Assembly (NCBI GenBank): GCA_934130215.1
Contig: CAKOXR010000009.1
Coordinates: 1 to 24,179, forward strand
Length of the DNA: 24,179 nt
Origin: an uncultured Bacilli bacterium
Lineage (GTDB): Bacteria; Bacillota_I; Bacilli_A; RF39; UBA660
Reading direction: 5' to 3'
The stretch's first letter is position 1. Every line of letters starts with the position of its first letter. A program made the translations under genes and the position numbers. Shown in pieces: positions 8,327 to 15,208 of the stretch. A model generated the notes under the pieces. The model did no database searches and was not told where the DNA came from. It saw only the letters and a program-made list of their open reading frames with translations.

Positions 8327-8683
8327 TTATGAACACGAAATTTCTTCCGTATTACCTGATATTATACAAGTAAAATCATCTATTTTCATTTCACTTGTTA
8401 TATTACCACTATTATCAATAGTAGCTTGACCACCTTTAATATTAGTGCTTTCTATATTAAGAGTATTTATAATATCTTTATTTGATAAATCTAATGTTGT
8501 TGCTTTTGAATTTGAATAATAATAATTTTTCAAACTTTGTTTTACCAGATTTGATTTAACTATTGCTTCATCTTTTTTAACATTATTTAATTCTTTTGTA
8601 ACTAAAGGTGTTGCAACTAATGTCATCCCAGATATTATAACAATCATTGATATAAATTCAACTAAAGTAAAACCATTTTTCAT
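8327..8683 (-). CDS. Second type IV pilin-like prepilin
   Basis: 118 residues with the leader MKNGFTLVEFISMIVIISG: cleavage after G4, mature Phe1 and Glu5. One hydrophobic helix is followed by a small soluble domain ending in DFTCIISGNTEEISCS, whose two Cys could form the C-terminal disulfide loop common in pilins. GGTGGTGAT precedes the ATG. It lies directly upstream of the other prepilin gene and is similar to it at the N-terminus but quite different after residue 40, so the two are probably distinct subunits rather than a recent duplication. Confidence 0.8.
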   Translation of the reverse strand: MKNGFTLVEFISMIVIISGMTLVATPLVTKELNNVKKDEAIVKSNLVKQSLKNYYYSNSKATTLDLSNKDIINTLNIESTNIKGGQATIDNSGNITSEMKIDDFTCIISGNTEEISCS

Positions 8684-8749
8684 ATTATCACCACCATACT
8701 AATTTTATAATATATTTCAATTATAGTCAATAATTTACATTTTTTTACA

Positions 8750-9172
8750 TTAAGAAATGCTTATTTTTCTTAGTCTTGTAACAATAACTTCATCACTACC
8801 ACTTTTACCATTTGATATTTTATAAACGAAATTATATTCTCCTGGTGTTAAATTTGCTAAATAATTACTATATTCATTTCTTGGTATTTCATAATCATCT
8901 AATGTAATACTTTCAATATTACAACCACTGCATGTAATACCACTTCCTAAATTAAAGTTTATTCTATTTTCATAAGTTAATTCTTTATTATCTATTATAA
9001 CTACAGGTATTTTATTACTTTCATTATATATAGCATTTTTATGAGCATCAAATATATTTTTACGATATCCAAGTAAAGCAAGTAAACTTGAAACAAAAAC
9101 TAAAAACAGTAAAAATATAGAATATATCATTGTAGATATTGCAAACCCTTTATTATTTAATTTCACCTTCAT
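8750..9172 (-). CDS. Prepilin-like exported protein with a CxxC motif
   Basis: 140 residues. LNNKGFAISTMIYSIFLLFL resembles a class III (prepilin) leader followed by a hydrophobic helix, but the mature position 5 is Thr, not Glu, as in some minor pilins or TadE-like proteins. The soluble part is short, with ITCSGCNIES (CxxC) and a C-terminal stretch (LANLTPGEYNFVYKISNG) that looks like an Ig-type beta domain. Two adjacent start codons are possible (GTG at 9175, ATG at 9172); I chose ATG. The start lies 20 nt inside the end of pduL, so translation is probably coupled. The role is unknown; association with the two downstream prepilins is inferred from order and strand. Confidence 0.65.
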   Translation of the reverse strand: MKVKLNNKGFAISTMIYSIFLLFLVFVSSLLALLGYRKNIFDAHKNAIYNESNKIPVVIIDNKELTYENRINFNLGSGITCSGCNIESITLDDYEIPRNEYSNYLANLTPGEYNFVYKISNGKSGSDEVIVTRLRKISIS

Positions 9173-9704
9173 CACCCGTTTTAACTAAATTTCCATTTCC
9201 ATCATCAGTATCTATATGCATTTCCATTTTAGATTCTGGACTTATTCTTAATTTAACATCATAAAATAATGATTTTTTTATAGTTCCAATTTCAACTTTT
9301 AAAGTATCAGCTAAATTATATTTAATTTTATCTTCTAAAGATATATGAATATGTCTATTTGGAATAATACAACCATTAGTCCTAATAGATCCTTTTGGTC
9401 CAATTAATGTTACAACTTCAGAATCTTCTAAATCACCACTTGTTCTAATTGGTGGATTTATACCTAATGTATAAGCATCAGTTTTTGATATTTCAATTTG
9501 TGTATAATCTCTAAATGGTCCAAGTACTCTTACATTCTTAATTTCGTTTTTATCGGTTTTAACAATTACTTTACATTTACTTGCAAACTGACCATTTTGA
9601 TATAAATATCTATCTACATCTAAATTAATATCCCCAAAAAGTTTAATAAAATCATCTTTTTTTAAATGAACATGTCTATTTGAAACACCAATTCTAACCT
9701 TCAT
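9153..9704 (-). CDS. pduL: PduL-type phosphotransacylase
   Basis: 183 residues from ATG 9704. A TTG 12 nt upstream is in frame, but GGAGG is placed for 9704. The two characteristic repeats are present: VSNRHVHL (H11, H13) and IPNRHIHIS (H118, H120), which bind zinc in PduL. GPFRDYTQIEIS (R65) and PPIRTSGDL (R87) are also conserved, and the C-terminal MHIDTDDGN matches the family. PduL interconverts acyl-CoA and acyl phosphate. With no microcompartment genes nearby and no N-terminal encapsulation extension, it probably serves as the cell's phosphotransacetylase in acetate fermentation (inferred). Its placement in front of prepilin-like genes is unexpected. Confidence 0.9.
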   Translation of the reverse strand: MKVRIGVSNRHVHLKKDDFIKLFGDINLDVDRYLYQNGQFASKCKVIVKTDKNEIKNVRVLGPFRDYTQIEISKTDAYTLGINPPIRTSGDLEDSEVVTLIGPKGSIRTNGCIIPNRHIHISLEDKIKYNLADTLKVEIGTIKKSLFYDVKLRISPESKMEMHIDTDDGNGNLVKTGDEGEIK

Positions 9705-9785
9705 ATTATCCTCCAATATTATTATACACTATATTTTTTAATATTTAAAGACTATTTTAAATATAATTAATTGAAAGGAGATTAT

Positions 9786-10088
9786 ATGAACAATTATAAT
9801 TATAATCAATCATATTATAATAATGATTTACAAGAACAAAGTTATATTGAAAATATATTAAGATTAAATAAAGGAAAAAAGGTTAGAATCCATATGACAT
9901 TTCCTGATTCAAATGAATTTCGTGACAAAGTATTTACAGGTGTAATTGAACAATCAGGCCGAGATCATATAATATTAAGTGATTCAACAACTGGTAATTG
10001 GTATTTATTATTATTAATATATTTAGATTATATTGAGTTTAATGAAAAAATTAATACAAGTGGTAATTTTTATCCCCAAAGTAATTGA
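9786..10088 (+). CDS. gerQ: Spore coat protein GerQ
   Basis: 100 residues from ATG 9786; AAAGGAG lies just upstream. An in-frame TTG 15 nt earlier has no ribosome site. The conserved GerQ core is clear: SYIENILRLNKGKKVRIHMT, then FTGVIEQSGRDHIILSD, TTGNWYLLLLIYLDYIEF. In Bacillus, GerQ is a coat protein crosslinked by transglutaminase and needed for the cortex hydrolase CwlJ. The Asn/Tyr/Gln-rich N-terminus here (NNYNYNQSYYNND) lacks the lysine cluster used for crosslinking in B. subtilis, so crosslinking may differ. It implies an endospore-forming host. It is followed immediately by lemA. Confidence 0.9.
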   Translation: MNNYNYNQSYYNNDLQEQSYIENILRLNKGKKVRIHMTFPDSNEFRDKVFTGVIEQSGRDHIILSDSTTGNWYLLLLIYLDYIEFNEKINTSGNFYPQSN

Positions 10089-10113
10089 ATAAATTATTAA
10101 AAAATGATATAAT
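10085..10113 (+). promoter_or_regulatory. Sigma-A-like promoter for lemA
   Basis: TTGAAT (10085-10090), exactly 17 nt, then TATAAT (10108-10113). The -35 overlaps the gerQ stop codon. Predicted start of transcription is around 10120, which leaves about 10 nt before the ATG at 10130 and rules out a longer lemA reading frame if this promoter is used. It would let lemA be expressed in vegetative cells independently of gerQ. Confidence 0.6.
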
Positions 10114-10129
10114 TTATATGGTGAATAAA

Positions 10130-10669
10130 ATGGATGTTTTAACAATTGTCGCAACTATAGTTGTTATAGTTTCAGTAATATTATTATGGATAGTAATTAC
10201 TTATAATAATTATCAAAATTATATTATAAGAATAAATGAAGTAGAAACTAAAATAGATTCAGTTTTAAGAAAAAAATTTGATTTAGTTACTAAATGTATT
10301 GAAATAATTGAAACATATACTGGTTCAAAAGTATTAGAAGAAATAACAAATTTAAAAAATGCAAAAATTAGTAATTTTGATTTAGATAGAAAATTAACAG
10401 AATCTATAATTAAATTTGAAAGTTTTAAAGATAAATATGAAGATTTAGAATCAAATGAAATTTTTATTAAAACAAATATTCAAATAAATGAAGCAAATAT
10501 AGATTTAGAAGCATGTAAAAATTATTATAATGATATTGTTACAAATTATAATAAAAAAGTAAAACAATTTCCTAGTGATATAATAGCAAAAATATCAAAA
10601 TTCAAAGTAAGACCTTATTTTGATGGAAAAAATATGTTTGATGATAATATAAAAGATTTTAAATTATAA
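10130..10669 (+). CDS. lemA: LemA family membrane protein
   Basis: 179 residues from ATG 10130 (GGTGA at 10120-10124); an ATG at 10118 and a TTG at 10085 are in frame but less likely. One membrane segment (about residues 3-25) is followed by a long helical domain. The family signature is at the C-terminus: NYYNDIVTNYNKKVKQFPSD, then FKVRPYFD. LemA proteins are helical-bundle membrane proteins of unclear biochemical function. It is downstream of gerQ but probably has its own promoter. A strong bidirectional terminator follows the stop. Confidence 0.88.
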   Translation: MDVLTIVATIVVIVSVILLWIVITYNNYQNYIIRINEVETKIDSVLRKKFDLVTKCIEIIETYTGSKVLEEITNLKNAKISNFDLDRKLTESIIKFESFKDKYEDLESNEIFIKTNIQINEANIDLEACKNYYNDIVTNYNKKVKQFPSDIIAKISKFKVRPYFDGKNMFDDNIKDFKL

Positions 10670-10670
10670 A

Positions 10671-10697
10671 AACTACACTTTGTGTAGTTATTTTTTT
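10671..10697. terminator. Bidirectional terminator between lemA and divIC
   Basis: AACTACAC (10671-10678) pairs with GTGTAGTT (10682-10689) around a 3-nt loop. On the plus strand it is followed by A and seven T residues. On the minus strand A-rich sequence on the other side provides a T-run of five or so. It serves convergent lemA and divIC; the divIC stop (10688-10690) overlaps the stem. Confidence 0.85.
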
Positions 10698-11101
10698 CTT
10701 CTTTTTTTATGTGTTATAAATATAATTAATAAAATAACAATTGTTCCAATTAAAGTAATATAAATATTTTTATAATCATTTTCTTCTACTTCTTCTTTAA
10801 CAATTTCATTATTTTTATCAATTTTTAAAGTATATTCTCCATCTTTTGAATATAAATAATGTTCTCTTGCATATCTTGCAATATATTCTTTATCTTTTAA
10901 TTTTAAAATATCAGTTTTTAATTTTTCTTCATTTTCTTTTAAATAAATTAATTCATTATTTAACTTCTTTTCTCTATCAGATAATGTTTTAATTTTAATA
11001 CCATATGAAACAGTAGTAATACAAAAATATATAATTATACTAATTGAAATAATTCTTAAACAAAGTTTAACAACAGATTTTTTTACTTTTCTCTTTTTCA
11101 T
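10688..11101 (-). CDS. divIC: DivIC/FtsL-like septum formation protein with an extra C-terminal membrane segment
   Basis: 137 residues. The N-terminal membrane segment (about 13-35) is followed by a coiled coil (about 38-70, LSDREKKLNNELIYLKENEE) and the family motif YIARYAREHYLYSKDGEY, all typical of the septum formation initiator DivIC. DivIC joins FtsL and DivIB in the divisome. Unusually, the protein continues past the DivIC end with an acidic stretch (VKEEVEEND) and a second hydrophobic segment (about 113-131), ending KKRRKK. This would put the C-terminus back in the cytosol. Order yabP-yabQ-divIC matches B. subtilis. The start has GGTGAT, 12 nt after the yabQ stop. Confidence 0.88.
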   Translation of the reverse strand: MKKRKVKKSVVKLCLRIISISIIIYFCITTVSYGIKIKTLSDREKKLNNELIYLKENEEKLKTDILKLKDKEYIARYAREHYLYSKDGEYTLKIDKNNEIVKEEVEENDYKNIYITLIGTIVILLIIFITHKKRRKK

Positions 11102-11113
11102 ATGATCACCATA

Positions 11114-11401
11114 TTAATTATATATTATTACTTTTTTTTTTTCAAGTAATACTTTACATATAAATAAACCAAATAAAAATGAAAAAATTAAATTTATATT
11201 TAATATACCATCATTAATTTGTTTTAAAATAAAAAAATATAATATACTATTAGTAATACTAAATAAAAAAGAAAAAATAAATTTTTTTATTATTTTTTTA
11301 TTATAAATAAGTGATTTAATTAATTTAAAAATTATATAAAAAATAAAACCATAAATAAAAGAAAAAACACTCATTTTTATTTGCATATCCAAAGGAATCA
11401 T
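11114..11401 (-). CDS. yabQ: Short YabQ-like spore cortex membrane protein
   Basis: 95 residues, about three membrane segments, very rich in Phe, Ile and Lys. Sequence alone is a weak match to YabQ (spore cortex biosynthesis), which is roughly twice as long in Bacillus. The call rests mainly on position between yabP and divIC, exactly as in B. subtilis. The N-terminal MQIKMSVFSFIYGFIFYIIF resembles the YabQ start. Its ATG overlaps the yabP stop as ATGA. YabQ localises to the forespore membrane and is needed for cortex formation in Bacillus; the same role here is inferred. Confidence 0.75.
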   Translation of the reverse strand: MIPLDMQIKMSVFSFIYGFIFYIIFKLIKSLIYNKKIIKKFIFSFLFSITNSILYFFILKQINDGILNINLIFSFLFGLFICKVLLEKKKVIIYN

Positions 11402-11685
11402 TTAAATAATTTACCAAAAAAACTTTCTTCTTTTTCTTTTTTATTTATGCTTTCTTTATAACATAAACTATTTACTTTTCCTTTTATAGAAACATTTCCT
11501 TGATAAGTATCTAATTTAATAATTTCTAAATCTGTTCCTTTTATATTAATAAATCCCATATTAGTTTCAAGTAAAAATTCTAAATTATCAAAATTTTCAA
11601 TCTTTTTAACACCTGTTATAACAATATTTTTTCTTTCATTAATAGTAACACTATGTCCACTTATTATATCTATTCCTTTATCCAT
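11398..11685 (-). CDS. yabP: Sporulation protein YabP
   Basis: 95 residues. The small beta-rich YabP/YqfC domain is recognisable: GHSVTINERKNIVITGVKKI, then FLLETNMGFINIKGTDLEI and YQGNVSIKGKV. AGGAGG precedes the ATG. In Bacillus YabP is needed for late sporulation and works with YabQ. Here the gene overlaps yabQ by ATGA and heads yabP-yabQ-divIC. A terminator (11712-11747) separates it from sipW upstream on the same strand. Confidence 0.88.
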   Translation of the reverse strand: MDKGIDIISGHSVTINERKNIVITGVKKIENFDNLEFLLETNMGFINIKGTDLEIIKLDTYQGNVSIKGKVNSLCYKESINKKEKEESFFGKLFK

Positions 11686-11711
11686 AAATTTCCTCCTAGA
11701 AAATAATATGA

Positions 11712-11747
11712 AAAAAAATAAAAAAAAGACCTATAATTCTAGGTCTT
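11712..11747 (-). terminator. Terminator of the TasA-like/SipW operon
   Basis: AAGACCTA (11726-11733) and TAGGTCTT (11740-11747) form an 8-bp stem with a 6-nt loop, followed on the minus strand by a run of T residues. The stem includes the sipW stop codon (11731-11733) and its last codons. Confidence 0.9.
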
Positions 11748-12354
11748 CTTGTTTTGTTCTTAATAATGAATACATTATTTTTAAACCGACTAATATAAAT
11801 AAAACTGTACTAAGTCCAATTGGTGATTGAACAAATAATATCACTCTACCTAAATAAGGAATATGGAATATTGTTTTCCCAACTGCTTGACTTTTTTTAA
11901 TAGGAGGATCATCAGTATTATTAGCATCTCCTCTTGTTGTATAAGTATCACTTGTAACATCTACAATTCTATGAGTAACAAGTACACTACCTTCTCTATA
12001 TGTTAAAATATCTCTTAATTTATATTCAGGTTCAGCATGTATAACAATTACTTCACCAGTTTTTATAGTAGGTTCCATACTTCCACTTAAAACGATAAGA
12101 GCACTATAACCTCCAACCATTGGAAGATCAACTTTTAAAATGAATTTTACTATAATTGCATACCAACAAGCTATAATTACAATAATAGTAAATATTGAAA
12201 CAAATACATCTCTAACTTTTTGAAAACCATTTTTTTTCTTATTTTTTTCTTCTTTTTTATCTTCTTCAAAAAGTTTTTCTAATTTTTCTTTTCTTTCAAA
12301 TGTATCAATTACAGGTTCAATCTTCTGAGTTCTTGATAATCTACTCTTTGCCAT
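11731..12354 (-). CDS. sipW: SipW-type signal peptidase I
   Basis: 207 residues. The catalytic Ser is S92 in LSGSMEPTI; the second catalytic residue is H128 in VTHRIV in place of the Lys of ordinary bacterial enzymes; TRGDANNTDD holds the conserved Asp residues (D143, D148/149). Ser-His is the ER/archaeal/SipW class. Membrane segments lie at about 50-72 and 178-197. The N-terminal 45 residues are a charged cytosolic extension, longer than usual. GGGTGA fits the ATG at 12354; a GTG 9 nt upstream would overlap the previous gene. It ends the operon of TasA-like proteins, which are the expected substrates of SipW (known for B. subtilis TasA/TapA, inferred here). Confidence 0.92.
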   Translation of the reverse strand: MAKSRLSRTQKIEPVIDTFERKEKLEKLFEEDKKEEKNKKKNGFQKVRDVFVSIFTIIVIIACWYAIIVKFILKVDLPMVGGYSALIVLSGSMEPTIKTGEVIVIHAEPEYKLRDILTYREGSVLVTHRIVDVTSDTYTTRGDANNTDDPPIKKSQAVGKTIFHIPYLGRVILFVQSPIGLSTVLFILVGLKIMYSLLRTKQEDLEL

Positions 12355-12355
12355 T

Positions 12356-14407
12356 TTACTCACCCTTTGCTGTTACATTAATTGAAATACTATATGTTGC
12401 TAAATCCAATTCTCCAATTTCTGTATCATTGTCACTATCTTTCCAAAACCATTCTAATACATAATTATCAGCAGTATTTGGAACAAGTGTTACTTCATTA
12501 TTATTAATTTCAGAAACTTTTTTCCATCCAGTTAAATATAAATTATTTCTTCTTATTCTATATAATAAATTAATATTATATTTATTTTTTTCATCAAATG
12601 ATATTTTATATTTTATATCTTTTTTTGTTGTATTTTTGATTGAAAAACTATATTCACCATAAGATCTAGGCATAATTAATTGAACATTTTCTCCATCAGG
12701 TGTACAACATTTTATACAAACACCATCATCATTATAACAATTGATATCGCAAATACCATCACCATCAAGATCTATATTTTTTTCAGGCCATCCATCTCCG
12801 TCTGTATCGCAATTCATTTTACAAACACCAGAATTAGTTTCTTGATTCATTAAATTCTTATCAGGTTTTAAATCACCATTAGTATCAATATTAAAATGTG
12901 GTTCTTGATCTCCATTATAATCAATATTAATATCAGGTTTTCCATCACCATTTGTATCACAATTTAAATCACATTTACCATCTTTATCTAAATCAACATT
13001 TAAATCAGGTTTCCCATCTTTATTTGTATCACAATTTAATTTACATTTTCCATTTTCGTCAATACAATTAATATCACAAGTACCATCACCTGTTAAATCT
13101 ATATTTGTATCAGGCCATCCGTCTCCATCTGTATCACAATTTAATTTACATTTTCCATTTTCATCTTTTTGATTCATAGGATTAGAATTATTAGGTTCTT
13201 TATTAAAATGCGGAACTTTATCACCATTATAGTCTATATTTGTATCTGGTATTCCATCACCATTTTTATCACAATTAATATCACACTTACCATCATTATT
13301 TGTATCAATATTAATGTCTGGTTTTAAATCTCCATTTGTATCACAATTTAAATCACACTTACCATCTCCATTAGTATCACAGTTTAAATCACATTTACCA
13401 TCACCATTAGTGTCACAATTTAAATCACATTTACCATCACCATTAGTATCACAATTTAATAAACATTTTCCTTGATTTGTATAACAATTATAATCACATT
13501 TTCCATCATTATCTAAATCAATATTTTTATCAGGCCATCCATCACCGTTAGTATCACAATTCATTTTGCAATTTCCATAACCATCATCTTGGTTCATAGG
13601 ATTTTTACCATTACCGTTACTATCTGGATTTATATTAAAATGTGGTTCTCTATCACCATTATAATCAATATTAGAATCTATCTTACCATCACCATTAGTA
13701 TCACAGTTTAAATCACAAATTCCATCATCATCTATATCAACATTAGTATCAGGCCATCCATCACCATCTAAATCACAATTTTTAATACATTTACCATTTG
13801 AATCTAATTGATTCATATTATTTTTTTCAGGTTTTTTATCTCCATTAGTATCTACATTAAAATGTGGTTTTAAATCACCTTTCCAGTCAATATTATAATC
13901 AGGGATTCCATCTCCGTTTATATCACAGTTAATATCACATATTCCATCGTTATCTAAGTCAACATTGATATTATAATATAAATCAACATATCTTTCTCCC
14001 TTTTTAGCGGTCTCAAATATTTTAATATTTTGCCCAATTTCCCATTTTTTACCGTCTCCTTCGATAACAAATAAACTGTTATCTTTTTCTGGTTTTTTAA
14101 GGAAATCAAACCAATTGTTTTTTAAACCAAAATATATTAAAGCTGTTAATCCACCTAGTATAATCAAACCTATAAAAATCCATAAAATTACTAATTTTTT
14201 CTTTTTATAAATTGCAGTAACTACTAAGTCTTTTCTAACATTAGTAAAATCATTATCCCATTTAGAAAATTTATAACCATCATGTTCTAAAGGTTCTGGA
14301 GCTGTAGCTGTACATCCTTCAGTAACAACTTCTTTTTTTATTATTTCATCTGTTATTTCATCTTTAAATGTAACAACAAACTCTTTTAATTCAATAATAT
14401 CTTCCAT
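12356..14407 (-). CDS. Membrane-anchored Asp/Asn/Cys-repeat protein with TasA-like C-terminal domain
   Basis: 683 residues. Order: an InlB-type (Listeria-Bacteroides) repeat at 9-68 (VVTFKDE, HDGYKFSKWDNDF, LVVTAIY); one membrane segment (71-94); a repeat region (about 148-568); a C-terminal beta domain (575-683). The repeat region consists of D-x-(N/D)-x-D-G-x-x-D loops like the calcium-binding dockerin and thrombospondin type 3 loops, joined by CDxNC elements. It carries about 35 Cys, nearly all as C-x3-C pairs, plus recurring PHFN and MNQ markers that define four super-repeats. The C-terminal domain resembles the two TasA-like proteins of this operon (MPRSYGEYSFSIKNTT compared with APGSYGEFELNLDANG; LEWFWK compared with IYWKWD). 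With positive residues after the InlB repeat, the repeat region is predicted outside. A calcium-stabilised, disulfide-rich surface stalk or fibre anchor is inferred. Confidence 0.75.
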   Translation of the reverse strand: MEDIIELKEFVVTFKDEITDEIIKKEVVTEGCTATAPEPLEHDGYKFSKWDNDFTNVRKDLVVTAIYKKKKLVILWIFIGLIILGGLTALIYFGLKNNWFDFLKKPEKDNSLFVIEGDGKKWEIGQNIKIFETAKKGERYVDLYYNINVDLDNDGICDINCDINGDGIPDYNIDWKGDLKPHFNVDTNGDKKPEKNNMNQLDSNGKCIKNCDLDGDGWPDTNVDIDDDGICDLNCDTNGDGKIDSNIDYNGDREPHFNINPDSNGNGKNPMNQDDGYGNCKMNCDTNGDGWPDKNIDLDNDGKCDYNCYTNQGKCLLNCDTNGDGKCDLNCDTNGDGKCDLNCDTNGDGKCDLNCDTNGDLKPDINIDTNNDGKCDINCDKNGDGIPDTNIDYNGDKVPHFNKEPNNSNPMNQKDENGKCKLNCDTDGDGWPDTNIDLTGDGTCDINCIDENGKCKLNCDTNKDGKPDLNVDLDKDGKCDLNCDTNGDGKPDINIDYNGDQEPHFNIDTNGDLKPDKNLMNQETNSGVCKMNCDTDGDGWPEKNIDLDGDGICDINCYNDDGVCIKCCTPDGENVQLIMPRSYGEYSFSIKNTTKKDIKYKISFDEKNKYNINLLYRIRRNNLYLTGWKKVSEINNNEVTLVPNTADNYVLEWFWKDSDNDTEIGELDLATYSISINVTAKGE
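13310..13453 (-). repeat. Four tandem 36-bp repeats encoding CDTNGDGKCDLN units
   Basis: Residues 319-366 of the repeat protein are four 12-residue units, three identical (CDTNGDGKCDLN) and a diverged last one (CDTNGDLKPDIN). The DNA is nearly identical between units, differing by occasional synonymous changes. The period of 36 bp keeps the frame, so unit number may vary between strains. This is an insertion in the third of the four longer super-repeats. Confidence 0.9.
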
Positions 14408-14431
14408 AAATCACTCTCCCATACAATTTAG

Positions 14432-14472
14432 TCCTCATTAAAAAGCACCAATAAAGTACTCTTTAATGAGGA
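14432..14472 (-). promoter_or_regulatory. Intercistronic hairpin between a TasA-like gene and the repeat-protein gene
   Basis: Read on the minus strand, TCCTCATTAAAGAG pairs with CTTTTTAATGAGGA: 14 bp with a single G-U pair and a 13-nt loop. It begins 18 nt after the upstream stop codon. It has no T-tract on the minus strand, so it is not a normal terminator. A role in mRNA processing, 3'-end stability or attenuation is plausible and would raise the TasA-like protein over the downstream repeat protein. Confidence 0.6.
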
Positions 14473-14490
14473 TTAAACCTCATTTAGATA

Positions 14491-15123
14491 TTATGCAGTT
14501 TTTTGTCTAATAGTTGCAGAAACATCTAATGTAATTTTTTTACCAGCAAGTAAATTATCTACTGAAGTTCCATCTGTACCCATAGGAGATCCTACCCATT
14601 TCCAGTAAATAGTTGTAGTAACTTTACCACTTGTAGCAGCTAAATTAATACCACTTACTGTAGCTTGAGCCATAGTATCATAACCATGAGCAGTTGTTCC
14701 AGTAACATCTATAGGACTATTACATGTATCACCTTCAAAAGCAGTTTTGCAGAATAAAAATTTTGCAGCATAATTTTTTAAAGGAGCAGCATTAGATCCA
14801 TCAGTATCAGAAACTGTAGCATTATATAAATCAATCCATGCAACTGCATCTACATCTGATAGATTTTCCAAAGTAATTGGCATTGTACCAGTAGAACCAG
14901 GAGCAATTGAATCACCAAGAGAAATATTACCAGCATTTTGATTTTCTTCACCTGATGCAACAGTATTAAACTTAGTTGACCAACTACTGATTAAACCTTT
15001 GTTGCCTTCAGCTGTAACAGTAGAACCAAATCCAGCATAAATTGCAGTACCCATGCCAACTAAAGCAAGAAGAGCACAAACAACAGCTAACACTTTCATT
15101 TGATTTTTTTTCATATCATTCAT
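14491..15123 (-). CDS. TasA/camelysin-like exported protein, larger paralogue
   Basis: 210 residues from ATG 15123 (AGGAAGG upstream; another ATG at 15153 is in frame). A SipW-type signal peptide (VLAVVCALLALVGMGTAIYA) is followed by SSWSTKFNT, the motif IAPGSTGTMPITLENLSDVD and IYWKW near the C-terminus, the pattern of TasA/CalY/CotN-like proteins. Two Cys (FLFCKTAFEGDTC) could form a disulfide. Ala, Thr and Gly are much commoner and the codons less AT-biased than in neighbours, suggesting an abundant protein. TasA forms amyloid-like or donor-strand-linked biofilm fibres; by analogy this may be the main fibre subunit. Processing by the SipW of this operon is inferred. Confidence 0.82.
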   Translation of the reverse strand: MNDMKKNQMKVLAVVCALLALVGMGTAIYAGFGSTVTAEGNKGLISSWSTKFNTVASGEENQNAGNISLGDSIAPGSTGTMPITLENLSDVDAVAWIDLYNATVSDTDGSNAAPLKNYAAKFLFCKTAFEGDTCNSPIDVTGTTAHGYDTMAQATVSGINLAATSGKVTTTIYWKWVGSPMGTDGTSVDNLLAGKKITLDVSATIRQKTA

Positions 15124-15151
15124 TTTCCTATTTTCCTTCCTATTATTTAAC

Positions 15152-15202
15152 ATTTAAATATTTAAATATATGTAAAGATTCAACTGTGCCTTATCGAATC
15201 TT
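15152..15202 (-). promoter_or_regulatory. Intercistronic inverted repeats before the larger TasA-like gene
   Basis: A 16-nt perfect palindrome (ATTTAAATATTTAAAT, 15152-15167) and a 7-bp hairpin (AAGATTC 15175-15181, GAATCTT 15196-15202) lie between the two TasA-like genes. Both are AT-rich and could be chance. A secondary promoter or mRNA processing element is possible, but I see no good -35/-10 pair. Confidence 0.3.
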
Positions 15203-15208
15203 AACACC

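Noticed and set aside
8138..8332. Plus-strand reading frame over the prepilin gene
   Set aside because: It is the complement of the prepilin hydrophobic helix; no ribosome site or family resemblance.
9153..9704. Bacterial microcompartment locus, suggested by pduL
   Set aside because: No shell proteins or encapsulation peptide; PduL also works as a free phosphotransacetylase.
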